From Mansonella perstans (lineage: Eukaryota > Nematoda > Chromadorea > Rhabditida > Onchocercidae): a stretch of DNA of 63,483 bases. The position numbers and the translations under genes are program-made. This document shows, piece by piece, positions 1 to 11,810 of this stretch. Below the pieces are notes generated by a model. The model was not told where the DNA came from. It saw nothing but the letters and a program-made list of their open reading frames with translations, and made no database searches. Positions within the stretch are counted from its first letter, which is position 1. Every line of letters starts with the position of its first letter. The DNA lies in the NCBI GenBank assembly GCA_037074765.1, contig JBAMDO010000259.1, forward strand, positions 1-63,483. The letters are read 5' to 3'.

Positions 1-1425
1 TTTTTTTTGATTCGTTTTAATTTTTTTTCTAATCCTAAAATAGTAAGCTGTTCATTTGATAATTATGAAAAAAATTTTTAACCTAGGAATTAATGCAGTT
101 ATTTCATTAACATTTTGAGGAGGAAGAGCAGGAAGAGGAGGAAGAGGAGGAGTAGGAGTAGGAGGGGGAAGAGCAGGAAGACTGGGACTGAGAGAATAGA
201 TTAGATCATTTTTCCTAATTAACAATTATTGAAGATAACCAGTTGATACGGATATTCCTACACGGATTATACCTGAACAGGTATTATTTTTAAATCTGAA
301 TCATTTTTTTTTTTTATTTCAAATGCTAGAATTTTTATTTAACAAAATATCTTCAATTCGTCTTATTACCTAACTGTAACAAAGTTTGCATCACTTGCTT
401 ACTGCTATTCTAAATATTAAAGTATTTATCTAGGTATTTATATGTATTTATTAAGATAACAATAATTCTGTTCAATTTTAAGCAAATACGTAATCAAACA
501 TTTAATTCATTTCATTAGATTAAAATTCTAGCACTGAAGTAAAAAAAAAAGTAAAAAATTATCGATAATGAATGGAATGCTTGATGCTCAAACTCAAATA
601 ATTGCATTGTCAAATTAAAAATTAACTAAAATTTAGAATTTTTATTTACATTATCAATTAATTGGATCAATTGACACAAATGCTGTTGTTTGGCTCGTAC
701 AAATATTTTATTAAGATGAAGGAGAGTTATTTAACAAAATTTAAATTGCATTAAATATTCCATCAAAACAATAACCATTCAAATGCATCATAAATCATTT
801 TTGATGATTGATAGAAATATTTCCCAAATCATGATTGACTCATTTACTTTTGCAATAATTTTTAATGATAAAAAAAAAAACAGAAGCAAAAACAAAATCA
901 ATTACTCTGATAAAAATTATTTTCTTACTTAATCAAATTTTTTATCCACTATATCTATCAATTATGTAATACAGTGATAATTTGGAGTACTTGATTACCA
1001 AAAAATTATCAAAATTATTTTAAAAAACCATATTCTCATCCCGCCCTTAACTCTTCTCCACTCATGCTTTTTATTGCATCCAGAAACTAATATTACATCC
1101 AGACCGAATACCAAGACAGAAAACATCAATACCACCCCCTCCCTTTAACAAATGGAACATATCTATAATGTTTTTATTGAATTATTCCAAATCAGTGTAA
1201 TTAGTTAAAATTACATGCTGTTTGGAGAAAGCTTAATTGAAATGAATCATAGATGAAAAGTTGACAATTGAGATTTATTTTTTACTCTATTATGGTGGAA
1301 ATTTCAATGGAAATTTCATTTTTTTTTTTTTTTTTTTTTTTTTTGGAACTGGCTTCATATAAATGCAGGAAATATTGATTTCTACAAGTGTGATATGAAC
1401 ATTAATAGATTAATTTAAATTTTAG
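1..1425. other. AT-rich non-coding stretch
   Basis: No open frame of convincing composition was seen on either strand. The stretch contains a purine-rich minisatellite near its start, several A/T homopolymers and a run of about 26 T at 1319-1344. It ends at a possible splice acceptor (TTTTAG) in front of the candidate exon at 1426. Confidence 0.6.
113..196. repeat. GGA/GAA purine minisatellite
   Basis: About 80 bases built almost entirely from GGA, GGAA and GTAGGA units, with a strongly G-rich strand in an otherwise AT-rich setting. Read forward it would give a Glu-rich peptide broken by stop codons, so a coding role is unlikely. Confidence 0.8.
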
Positions 1426-1624
1426 AAAAAATGGAACATTGGCAGTTAAAAAATTCAGCTTGACTGGAATAAATATTTTTGAAATTTACGATATCACAGA
1501 AAAGATTAAGCAAATATTTCATTGTCAACAGCGCTTCGATTCTTCATATAAAAATAATTTCATTGAGCTGAAGAAATTTATTTCCGATAAGAAACTGAAG
1601 TTTAACAAATTTGTTGCATTTTAA
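1426..1624 (+). CDS. candidate terminal exon, unrecognised protein
   Basis: An open frame follows directly after a TTTTAG acceptor at 1421-1425 and runs to TAA at 1622-1624, giving about 65 residues. Composition is protein-like (mixed Lys, Phe, Ile and Asp, with a motif FHCQQRFD) and not a simple repeat. No start codon of its own is required if it is an internal or last exon, and no upstream exon could be found. I do not recognise the sequence. It could be chance or the tail of a gene that begins outside the window. Confidence 0.25.
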
Positions 1625-2477
1625 AACAGTAATAATTGCACTTGCTTTCCTGATTCATTTTATCACTGATATAGTTCTGAAAACTTGTAGATAATTTTAA
1701 ATATTTTTTTAAAATAAAATTTTGATTATCAGCTCATCGTAAAAATCAATATTTCATATTTCATTTAAAGTTGAAATACATTAAATTTAGAACAATATCA
1801 AAACTAATATAAAAAAGATTAAAATCATGTTAAACAAAAAAAAAGGTAACATGAAGTATTTATTGATGAAAAAAAAAAATTGGAAAAAAGATGCATTGGT
1901 GATTTTGTTTTTAATCATTATTTTCTTCAACTTTTTTTTTTTTTGTTATCAGATAAACAGATTTGTCTATATAACGATAAATAACGGTTAGTTAAAATTA
2001 CCAAAGTATTTCAACAACTGTGATGAACATAACGATGAATATAAATACTTCATATTACTTTTTTTTTTAAAAAGAAAAGATTAAGCAAATACATACATAC
2101 CTATCAGTTGTTATAATTGTGATTGAAATGATTAAAAATAAATTATAAATGTGATTTCAAAATTAATATTAGTATTGTTACACAGAAATGTGATTATTTC
2201 TTCTAAATACAGTAAGTAATTATGGGTCGAAATTTTCACTATAGCGAAAGTGCAAGTAGTTCAGCATATAATATTTCAACAAATACAGTAGATTGGATAA
2301 TTTCCTGGAAATGTGCCGTACCTGCATAGAGCTCCACTATTATCATTACGTTCGTAATGATAATTCCTCAAAAAGCATCATGTTTTGTACTCTTTTCTAG
2401 AATTCGATTTTTTCTTTTGTTGTAGTGAAAAATTTTTACATATGGAACAGCAAATAAAAACACTTTTTTAGCAGAAA
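1625..2477. other. intergenic AT-rich DNA
   Basis: Mostly A/T-rich with homopolymers. A 35-codon open frame starts at the ATG at 2222 and has coding-like Ser/Thr/Asn composition, but it has no splice signals or similarity that I can name. A perfect palindrome lies at 2339-2364. Confidence 0.5.
2339..2364. repeat. 12-bp perfect inverted repeat, 2-nt loop
   Basis: The arms 2339-2350 and 2353-2364 are exact reverse complements (ATTATCATTACG and CGTAATGATAAT) separated by TT. The site lies about 115-140 bp beyond the poly(A) signal of the minus-strand gene that ends at 2543. It could form a hairpin in RNA or a cruciform, or be a dyad binding site. Confidence 0.8.
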
Positions 2478-2483
2478 TTTATT
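2478..2483 (-). promoter_or_regulatory. poly(A) signal AATAAA
   Basis: TTTATT on the plus strand reads AATAAA on the minus strand, about 60 bases after the stop codon of the gene ending at 2543. The spacing suits a short nematode 3' UTR. Confidence 0.6.
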
Positions 2484-2542
2484 AGCCGAAATACTGTCTA
2501 GAATATCAAATCGCATAATTATTCTTCATCAAAAGCCACTGC

Positions 2543-3096
2543 TCACTCTGCTCCGTTGGCCAATGATGCTGTCGCATTCTCCAACCATGCTTCGAGCTTC
2601 CGCCGTAATATAAGCGTAGTGGGTACGCTTAATCCATAATTCTCGAAGCGTGATATTTGCGACTGCGAGACTCCAACGACTTGAGCAACTGTTTTTTGCG
2701 TGCGATCCATAAAAATCAAATCCAAGATTTCTGATTTCTTCAAATTTCAGTTACAAATCAATTGAGAAAATGACCAATCCTACTTTCCACTGAGAAAATC
2801 TTATCAATCCTTGTCTTCAGGAAAATAAATAATGAAAAAAATAATGCCGCTTTTTTTGCAATATTTTATAGAATGCTGAATCTTCCAACTTTCGAAAAAC
2901 TTGTTGACAATCCGTCAAATTGATATTATCTTACGTAATCTAAGACGCTCTGCATTGAATGTTTAAGCGAAATTTCCCGACTCATCCAGAACAATCCCTT
3001 CATTTTCCAGCTCATCCAGACCAATCGCTTTATTTTCTGGCTCATCTGGTCAATTCTTTCCTCATCGGAAATTGCACTTGCTGCATTGCTCAGAGT
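2543..3096 (-). CDS. 3' end of gene with POU-specific-like HTH
   Basis: Two exons join in phase 0: 3096-2935 (54 codons, acceptor TTTCCAG, donor GTAAGA) and 2737-2543 (64 codons plus TGA). The last exon carries a helix-turn-helix pattern: a TQKTVAQVVG segment, then SQSQISRFEN, a short loop with LS, and a C-terminal KLEAWLENA. That order resembles the POU-specific subdomain (RFE..., LS..., L...WLE-A) but with a shorter loop between helices. No homeodomain follows: the stop comes 9 residues later and a poly(A) signal about 60 bases after that. Upstream exons were not found. Role inferred only: DNA-binding regulator. Alternatives are another lambda-repressor-like fold or the end of a degenerating gene. 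Confidence 0.5.
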
Positions 3097-3238
3097 CTGG
3101 AAACTGTGTATCGATAAAAATGAAGATTGTAGAAAGATTTGCTTCTCCGAAAATCCACTTTCTAATAGCTATCTTATCCCGCAAATCTTTTTCTCACAAA
3201 AAAAGTTTTCCCAAAAATATTGCAAAATATTTCCTAAC

Positions 3239-3373
3239 ATTGTTTCCGTCGTCATCATCATTATGGTTGTTCATAATATCAGCTGCATTGTTCCCGTCAT
3301 TATCATTATGGTTCATAATATCAACAGCATTGTCTCCGTCGTCATCATCATTATGGTGTTCATAATATCAACT
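3239..3373. repeat. three degenerate ~43-bp repeats
   Basis: Three imperfect copies of a unit containing CATAATGATGATGAC and GATATTATGAAC (minus-strand sense). On the minus strand they encode Asp/Asn-rich peptide, but the copies differ in length by non-multiples of three and no acceptor supports the open frame. A decayed Asn/Asp-rich exon or a simple minisatellite are both possible. Confidence 0.55.
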
Positions 3374-3399
3374 GCGGCTGATATTATGTTAATATTATC

Positions 3400-4447
3400 G
3401 ATATTAGTTGCATCATCACCGTTTGTCGATATGATCCCTTTAATTTCATTTCATTTTTGAAATTTAGATATTCTTTTCAGCAACCACACAATATATTTGA
3501 ACATTTGGATGAGAATATGATTTCATTCGTGCTCTCTCAACGCTATTGAAGAAATTCACTTGGATTATTGTTATAATTCCAAATATGTTCCAAACTCTGA
3601 TTGCTTGCAATCATAAAAATTTTTTTTGCGAATTTTATCAAAATTTTTATTCAAAATAAAAAAAATTTTTTTTTTATTCAAGGTTTATTCAAAATTAAAC
3701 TTTTAGGCAACTCTTTGGTTTCCCTTTTTTCTACGTTTTTATTTCTTTTTTTGTATCTGGCAAATATTTCCATTAAAAAAAATAAAGGAAAAAATAAAAA
3801 AAGAAAAGTAAAGTCGAATTGGTTTATAACATTTGCAAAATAAAATTTAAAATTTATTTTGTTTAAAAAAAAAGTTTTTTTTAAATTATATTTGGTAAAG
3901 TAAAGTTAGTGAATTCAACGATAACAATAAAAATCAGTTATAGTAATCTTGATTTTCTAAAAGTTTTTTTCTTGTTAGTTTCACAAAAATTCATCGTAAA
4001 AATATTTTTATTACAAGTCATTGTAATTTTCAATGATTTGACTTTTTAGTTTTTGAAGAACTTCAATTTTTTCCATTTAATTTTTGAAAAACTCCAGTAC
4101 TTTCCATAAATGAATAAACTTAAATAAAATTGAATATAAAAATAAATTAAAAATAATCATTTCAAAAGTAAACAATTTTACAAATTTTCATTTATTATTG
4201 TGGGTCATCCGAAAATTTTTTTCTCATTAGTGAATTCTAAACTAGTAAGAATTTAATTGTAAAAAATTCCTTAGTGCCATATTATTAATGATCCAACTGT
4301 GATCTGTTGATTTTAAAATGTATAGTGTTGATAAGACAAAATAAACGAATAACAATAAAGAATTGCAAGAAATTGTTGATAAACTTGATAAGCTTAATAA
4401 CTGTTTTCGAAATTGAAATTCCGGATATGTTTTTCATTTCATTTCAG
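3400..4447. other. AT-rich non-coding stretch
   Basis: Only short A/T-rich frames dominated by Phe, Lys, Asn and Ile are present. No coding evidence on either strand. It ends at the TTTCAG acceptor of the sugar-transferase pseudogene. Confidence 0.6.
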
Positions 4448-5640
4448 CTTTTATCAGGAATTGATGATATTCCAGCAATTATGATGTTTAATATGGCAGG
4501 TAAGTTATCATCATTTTTGTTGCAGATAAATTAAAAGTATAACCTATTTTTATTGAAATAATTTTCTTTATTTAATTTAGCATGCGCTAAATTTAACATT
4601 GAATTGGTTATGCGATGCGGTCAATTATACAAATGACCATCAAAGGCTACTAATATTTGCATTTGATCGTATAATCTATGGTACATTTCGAGTATTATGG
4701 CCAGAAATCAAAGTAATTTTTCGGCCATTATCTGAAATGGTAAATTTTTTCTTGTTTGGAAGGCATTTAACAACAATATTTTATATTTCTCAGATTTTTT
4801 CACAATTTTCAAATGACGCTTTGATCAAATGAATTAAATTTGATTGCATAAAAAAAAGTCAAGGATCAAAATGACCAGTAAAAGGAGTGGAAAAAAAGAT
4901 CACTAATCGTTTTAGCTCTAAGAGTAATTTTGAAATAAATAATTTCTAAAGAATTTATCCTGTATGTGTGACATTAGTTAACTTTGTCATTTCAAATTAT
5001 TTCTCACTTTACACTATTTATATATCTCCACAAATTTCTTTCATATTTTGGCATTTGCAATTTCATGTTGGTGATGATCGCTATCAAATGTTTCAATATT
5101 TTCATGCAAAACTATGCGAATATTTGGCTAGTTTAGCCGTAATTTCTGAATCATTAAACTGAATACTTACTGGCGCAAGAATTATTCGAAATTATCGGTA
5201 TGTAAAAAGTTAATTAGCAAAGATCATCATACTGAAAAGTTGTTATTGTTGCAAATGAAAGATACAAGTGAATATATAGATCGAAAGTTTTATTAAAAAA
5301 TATCTTTCTGTTGTTTTTTATTAATTTGGTTCTTAAAAAGCTTTTGGAAAATTGATCGTTTAGAAACTGAGATGAGCGTATCATAATTTGCATAAATTCA
5401 AACTTCATAGTAACTGGCATAACTGATGAGTTTAATAATTAATATACCAAAATAAGTTGGAGAAATTTAATTGATAATATTTTCTTTTTAGAAACAGATA
5501 CTGACCAGTTGTTAGGTTTGAATGGAAATCTTATTTTTGATCAAGAAGGTGACAAGGATTGCTAATTGAAATGATTGCTTGTGGTTATTTCTTTGTCAAA
5601 ACAGGCCCTAAGTTTGTTATTATTTCTTTTTTTTTTTGCA
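4448..5640 (+). pseudogene. nucleotide-diphospho-sugar transferase-like pseudogene
   Basis: Fragments in correct order match the nematode-expanded Nucleotid_trans (PF03407-type) family: exon 4448-4499, exon 4581-4739 with LNWLCDA and a WPEIK motif, exon about 5061-5138 with HVGDDRYQ, and a piece from 5492 with IFDQEGDK followed by IACGYFFVK. Several lesions are visible. The phase of the first exon (1) does not fit the homologous frame of the second (0). The third exon is preceded by TTTGCAA where TTTGCAG would be expected. IFDQEGDK and IACGYFFVK lie in different frames, with a stop at about 5562. The family's usual FWM-QQD segment was not found. Intact members are membrane or secretory-pathway glycosyltransferases; this copy is unlikely to encode one. 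Confidence 0.6.
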
Positions 5641-7638
5641 AATTTAGAAACATTTTTCCAAAAAAATTCTATTAATATTCAGTGCAATCATTATCACTGA
5701 CTGTAATGATCAGGTGAAAAAATCGCTTGAAATGAAATATATTTGAAATGTCAAAAATTTTAAAAATTCAAATTTTAAATTTTTTTCCAAAGTTTTAAAT
5801 TTGCTGTGATTTCATAACGTAAAAAATAACATGTCATTTGAAATCAGAATGTTTTTTCAACAAGGTTTCAATTAAATCATTTTTTAACTGCAAATGACAA
5901 GCTTATAGTTGTGAAATCCAAACTGTTATTCTATTTTGTCTCACTCATCAACTGCTGCCCGATATCCACTTTAGCGAAAATTAACTGAACCAACCTCCCT
6001 TAATTATCAATTAAAATTCAACATTTTTCAGTTCTACTCAGTCAGGAGGTATTCGACAGCGCTAAACAGAATTTTCCTTTTTTTGTATTTTATCAATGCT
6101 ATCATTTTTTACTTTGTAATAATTTGCATATTTTTGAACGCATTATACTTTTTTCAGTGCGATAATATCAATTCGTTGTTGCTTGTTGTTTGTTTTTGTT
6201 TTTGTTGTTGTTTGTTGTTATTTGTTACTGTTGTTGTTCTTGTCGTTGCTGCCGTTTGTTGTTTTTTTACTGTTGTTGTTGCTTTTTGTTTCTATTGTTA
6301 TTTAAACTTTTTTTCCTTTACTTCACACAAACTTATTTTAGTTAGGATGCATATAATAAATGTTCTCAGCATCAGTACTTTTTTTATGGCAATAACTAGT
6401 TATTTCTAAGATTAAAGTTTTTATTTTACAGTTTTCTACTGCTTTTATTCAATAATTGAATAACATTTTTTTCTCTTTGGAAAATTCAATATCACAAATG
6501 TTACACATTTAAAATCATGAAATGTTTTGCATTACTGCTCGAAATAATTTCATCAATTGTTAAAGTGCAACAATATGTGACAGCTTCTTTTACACAAAAA
6601 AAAATCAAATTCTGAAATACATCTTGAAAAAAAAACACCTTTTACATTTTTTTAATGTTTGCGATTCATTTTGTTTACATGCCGTTTCATACAACTATTT
6701 CCAAATATGTCAACATAAATTGACAAGAAAAAATCGACAAAAAGTACTTGTATTTATTTCAAAAAATGAAATTTCATAATTTTTCAACAAAAAAAAACGA
6801 AAGCACATTTAAATTGTAATTATACAGTAAAAGAGATGGCAGTTTTGTCTTTTTTTTCACAAAATATGATTTTTACAAAGGGCAAAATAAACATTCAGCT
6901 ATTGTTAAAAGATAGATTATCATTTTTTTTTATCTAACAAATTTTACTGTTGTTTTTAATGACACTAATGACATCCACTAACGACAACGCCAAATTGATG
7001 ATTTTATTGTTTCTTTTTTTAGGTTAGCAATTCTAAATTTATAAAATGGATCAGAGCTTTGAAAATTTTGGTGCAAAATTCAACAATTTTTAATTTTAGT
7101 AGCCACATTTAAATATTGCAATAGATAACTGATTAAATTTCAACAAAATAAAATGTGGAATTTCATATGAGAAACTGGAGCCAAAACTTTTCCCAACAAC
7201 ACAGTGCCATGTAGAACCAAATCTCCTCTCAAATTCTTCTTTGATATAAAATGCCATATCCTAAAATTAATTTTTACAATTTCAACGAAATTTTTGGATT
7301 TTAGTTAAAAAATAGGCAAATTAAAAAAAGGATGATGCAATAAATCAAATAGTCTGAAATACTATTAAATTCTTGCAACTTTTCCAAATTGTAAATTTCG
7401 TTTAATTTATAATTATAAAATTACTGATCAATTAATAATGGTAGTAAATGTATAGGTAAAATTGCTTTTACGAAGTTAAAATTTGATTTTGAATTTTAAG
7501 CAAAAATAATTGGTTCAAAATTTTAAAAATGTCACAACATTAGGATAGCACTTGTCAAAAAATAAACATGGAAATTAAATTGATTTATATTTAATTATCT
7601 GAATATGAAAAATATAAAAATGAAAGAAAATTAATTAC
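5641..7638. other. AT-rich non-coding stretch
   Basis: No convincing exon on either strand. It contains a GTT-rich simple repeat at 6173-6290 and many T or A runs. A 108-residue hydrophobic frame over the repeat is a by-product of the GTT/TTT composition. Confidence 0.6.
6173..6290. repeat. GTT/CAA-rich simple repeat
   Basis: Imperfect (GTT)n with interspersed T runs and CTT/GCT variants. The complementary strand is CAA/AAC-rich but broken by stop codons, so it is not an obvious polyglutamine tract. Confidence 0.75.
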
Positions 7639-7768
7639 TTTGTCACGTGAACATTGTTTCTGTGCTTCTGAAGCAATAGCCATACTTTTCTGGACCATTT
7701 CTAATTCCATATCTGTTTCTTTCACTTCCATTTTATTGCTGAGCATATTTTCTGTGTTTTGTTTTTTT
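7639..7768 (-). CDS. candidate internal exon, unrecognised protein
   Basis: On the minus strand a TTTTGCAG acceptor (7769-7776) is followed by a 43-codon open frame ending at a GTAATT donor after the Lys codon at 7639. The peptide is charged and helix-like (short motifs EVKETDMELE and AIASEAQKQ), unlike the low-complexity frames around it. The exon length is 130 nt. No partner exons could be joined, so the gene is not defined. It may be a relic exon. Confidence 0.35.
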
Positions 7769-8340
7769 CTGCAAAATCTTTCAAATAAAAATCCTGCAGA
7801 ATTTATTGGAAACCAGCTGATGCGAGAAATTATGGTTCAAATGAAAACAAAAAAAAATCGGTTTAAAGTATATATAGCATTATTAGTTGTTTTGATATGT
7901 TTCAGTTGTTGTGATAAAGACTTAAATTTCATTTTTTTTTTATAAATTTCCAAGCACCGCAACGAAATATTGTCCTGGCTAAGAAACACACAAAACATTC
8001 TACTTCCAGAAAAAATTTGGAAATCAAACAGTTTTGTTGAATTTAATAGACAGACACAAAGATCCAAAGATTTTTGCGCTATTTTTAAGAAATTCAAAAC
8101 GAAGTGAACTAAATACTCAGGAATACATGATCATTTAAACTGACTCAAAAAAAAAATTGAATCATACTCAAAAAAAAAGAGAAATCTCATAGATTGAAAA
8201 AGTGCCCAGTATTGTCAAGTATGATAAAAATTCATTTAAAAAAAATGACAAGAGCATAATTATATGAAAAGAAATAATAACAATTAAGAACAATAATGAT
8301 AGTAATAATAGTAATGAAATACCAAAAATAATCATGATAA

Positions 8341-8600
8341 TCATGCAATAGTTGTAATTTTAGCGTTAACATTGGTATTGATGGCAATATCAGTAATAAT
8401 AAAAATAACGATGATGAATTAATAATGATAATAATAATAATAATAATAGCAATAATAATGAAATAGTAAGAATAATGACAATAATCATGCAATAGTTATA
8501 ATTTCAGCATTAACATTGGAAATGATGGTAATATCAATAATAGTTTAAAGTAATGACAATGAATTAATAATGATAATAATAATAGCAATAAATTATAAGT
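8341..8600. repeat. two ~144-bp tandem copies, AAT-rich
   Basis: A unit starting TCATGCAATAGTT, then TTAACATTGG and a run of AAT/ATA triplets, occurs at 8341 and again from about 8485, diverged by scattered substitutions. The AATAAT runs at 8400-8450 are microsatellite-like. Confidence 0.7.
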
Positions 8601-8640
8601 GATAGAGTAAAAGCAAAAATAAACAGGCACATCAAATTTG

Positions 8641-8980
8641 ATGATTGTATTTGGATTATTTAAGTTTGGATCAATAGGCCAAGAAAGCTATTATGATGCA
8701 TTGGCTAGTTCTAAACTGGATAATTTAACACGTGCTTTATCGGAGAGTTTAAAAAATAATCTTGATTGTAAATAATTGAAGTACAAACATCAAAAAGCTG
8801 ATTGGAATAATTGAGGAAACAAAAGATCTGCTAGAATGAAAGAAGACTGCCAGAGGTGACAAGTGAACTTGTTTATTGCATGGATAGATTTTAAAACTCT
8901 TTATCACACATTTCATTGTAAATCATTGAACAAAGCAACTCAGGAAGAAGAATTCTTGCTAACTCTATCTGTTGTAATAA
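8641..8980 (+). other. coding-like fragment, possibly decayed gene
   Basis: An ATG at 8641 opens 44 codons to TAA at 8773-8775, with a charged, Ser/Leu-rich sequence (motifs GQESYYDALA, LTRALSES) that looks like real protein. Short coding-like pieces follow in shifting frames with stops (EETKDLLE; LPEVTSELVY) up to about 8960. The pattern fits an old pseudogene, but I do not recognise the family. Confidence 0.3.
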
Positions 8981-11495
8981 TAAGTAATGTCTTTATTTTT
9001 TAAATTAAAATTTTTAAATTTGCGAAGACAAAGGTGAAATTAATTATCTACTCAATCTAAAATCACTTGAAATATAATGGATATTCGGTTATCCATAGGC
9101 AGAAAACACTGGTATGATGGTATGGGAAGGCAAATATATTGAGTAAGTAGTGATTGGCTACAAATATTTGATCGTTATTCAGATTAATGAAGTGTGCTTG
9201 AAATGAAAAAACAGTGAAATTGGCACTAAATAGAGGTAAATAGGTCTGAGTACTAATGAGCGTTTTTAAAAATGATCTCATTTTATAAAAGATAAGAAAA
9301 GTGCAAACAGCAATTGTGCATGCAATGTTTGCAACTTTGCATTTAGTCCTATCGACAGGTAGAATTAAGCTTCTTTACGAATAATTGAGTTGAAGGACAA
9401 TGCAATTATTGATTTAAATTTGCAAAAGTTGAACTGCATGATAAGTTAGAAAGAAAAGCTGATACATCGGCAGCAACTGTGCAGTAAAAACAAATGTGTA
9501 AACAGTATTATGGCCAAAGGTACATTATAGCCATGACAATGTGAACGGAAGAATTGTTGTAATCGGAAAACATTTTGGCAGAAAATGTCATTTGTGTCAC
9601 TGAGTTAATTACCTCTAAAATAATTTTATTAAAATCACACAAACTAATTATAAATAATAAGTAATTAGACTGCTGCTAAAATATAATTATGAAGGAGAAA
9701 ACTAAATATTGGCTATCAGATAAGCAAAAATGATAACATAGAAGAATATAATATGTAATAGGGTGGAAAGTAAGGAGAGAAAAGAATGTTTCAAATATTT
9801 CTTAAAGGATTTCGAGAGAGTAACTGATAAGAAATCCAAGCATAACATGCACATTTTGTAAGAATTGAAATAACAAAAACTGATTAGCATTGTCGTATGC
9901 AAAGATATACATACTGGTAGGAAATCGAGTAAAACAAAAACACCTGTTTTATTATTCAAAATACAAGAATATGAGAAAAAAAAAAGCTCTGCTTTTTACA
10001 ATGATAATTTTATGTTTGCAGAAAAATTATTCCTCTTAAATAATTAGTAATTTTCACAAGAATATGTTTTGGTGCAATACTATAAAGAATTATTAGAAAA
10101 ATAAATTAGCTGAAAAGTGATAGGAATTGAAAAAAAAGTTTTTATTTAATTTAAATTAAATAAGTTTAGTCATAAAAGTGTCCTTCTTTAAAAAAAGATA
10201 ATAATAGTATCAGAACTGAATTAATTTAATAATGGGCTGCATAAAAATATGCAACGAAGATGATTAAGAATTTTCTACTTTACTAATAAATATCATTTTT
10301 TTTTTAAAAGAATTCATAAATGTTTATTTTGCTTAAAATTTCAATAGTTTCAATAACAAAATTCAAATATAATAATTTGAATAATTGGAATTTTTCATCA
10401 TAAACTGAACAAAAGTTTGCATAATTTTTTATTGAATTTGCATATCTCTATTAAGATTTTTCAATCATTTCATTGATGTAATGTTAATAATGGTCATTCA
10501 TTAAAATGATTTATTATTATTCAGTAAAATGATTTATTATTATTATTATTATCATAAAATAATGAGTTCAAAAAAAAGCGACAAAAAAAAAGAAACCTCT
10601 GTAAGGAATGAAAAATTAGGCATATATGCCAATAGCAAATTTACAATATTTTAAATTAATTATGTAATAATTTAAAATATAATTAAGCTAGATTTTATTC
10701 AAATAGTCAATGACTTAGTTACTGCAAGTCAGTGACTTATTTACTGATTCGTTCGATTTGTATTTTTCTTTTTTTTTGGTTATCAGATAATCTATTAATT
10801 CGATTACGAATTTTGTGAAATTGTGAATCGAAGTGTTGGAGAATTACAGGCTGGTATAAGTGAAGAAGTGTTTCGAAGAGAGAGAAGCCTAGGAAAATGA
10901 ACAGAAGATATTCTCATCTTCTCTCATTCTTTCAACTTTGTGTGAAATATATTTTCAGAAATCATTCCGTTTAAAAAATGCTGTTGAATTTATTGAGTGA
11001 AATTTTCAAGGTTCACTTAGGCGAGATTTTCAATTTTTTTTTTAAATACTGATTTTGGATTTTTTTTTTTTTTTTTTTTGATTAGATCACCCAGAGATAT
11101 GAAATATCAAGGCGATGATGACGTGTAAATGTCTAATTACCATTAAAATATTTCACTTCGTGGTTTTGCTATTTTTTGTAGCTAAAAAAAAAGTGAATTT
11201 ATTTGGGAAGCAAAAAAAAATTTGGCCAAATCAAACTGATCATTAAGGGAAATGAAACTTTTATTATCTTTTAAATCAAGTAAACAGTTTTGTTATTGAT
11301 AATGATGATAAAAAACTTTAAAATATTTTGATAAGTTATAACTTACAACGATACTTATTATATCCTGATTAATTTAATAATTAATTTGGTTAAAATTATT
11401 ATTGACCAGTGCAGAAATGTTGATTATCATGACAGGATATATTTTTAAATAATTACTAATTGTTAATTTATCGGGATGTAATTAATTAGTAATTT
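8981..11495. other. mostly non-coding, one degenerate coding-like patch
   Basis: Between 9300 and 9620 on the plus strand short protein-like pieces (ADTSAATVQ, YYGQRYIIAM) sit in alternating frames with stops, suggesting another relic I cannot identify. The rest is A/T-rich with no supported genes. The minus-strand frame at 9702-9959 is hydrophobic and Leu/Phe-rich without other support. Confidence 0.4.
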
Positions 11496-11810
11496 AATTT
11501 ATTAGACTAGATAAACTTAAATATAGCTAGGAAGGTAAAATCACTTGATTAATTATATCTCGGTTAAATTAATAATTACTATAATGCAAATCTATAGACC
11601 AATAAATCAGTGCAGTACTTTTATCAAATTTTTATCGGTATTTTGAAATGATTACTATGATGCAAATCTTTAATTTATTAGATTGGAATAAACTTAAATA
11701 TAGCTAGGAGAGTAAAATTATTTAATTATATCCTGATAAATTAATAATTACTATGATGCAAATTATTAATGATCTATAGATCAATAAATTAGTGCAATAC
11801 TTTTATCACA
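11496..11810. repeat. two diverged tandem copies, ~175-bp period
   Basis: Copies beginning near 11496 and 11671 share ATTTATTAGA, AAACTTAAATATAGCTAGGA, TTAATAATTACTAT and a terminal AATCTATAGACCAATAAAT-like element. The second copy differs by substitutions and small gaps. Non-coding. Confidence 0.75.

Noticed and set aside
6083..6409. 108-codon hydrophobic Cys/Val/Leu-rich frame resembling a membrane protein
   Set aside because: It lies on a GTT/TTT simple repeat; hydrophobicity follows from the repeat composition.
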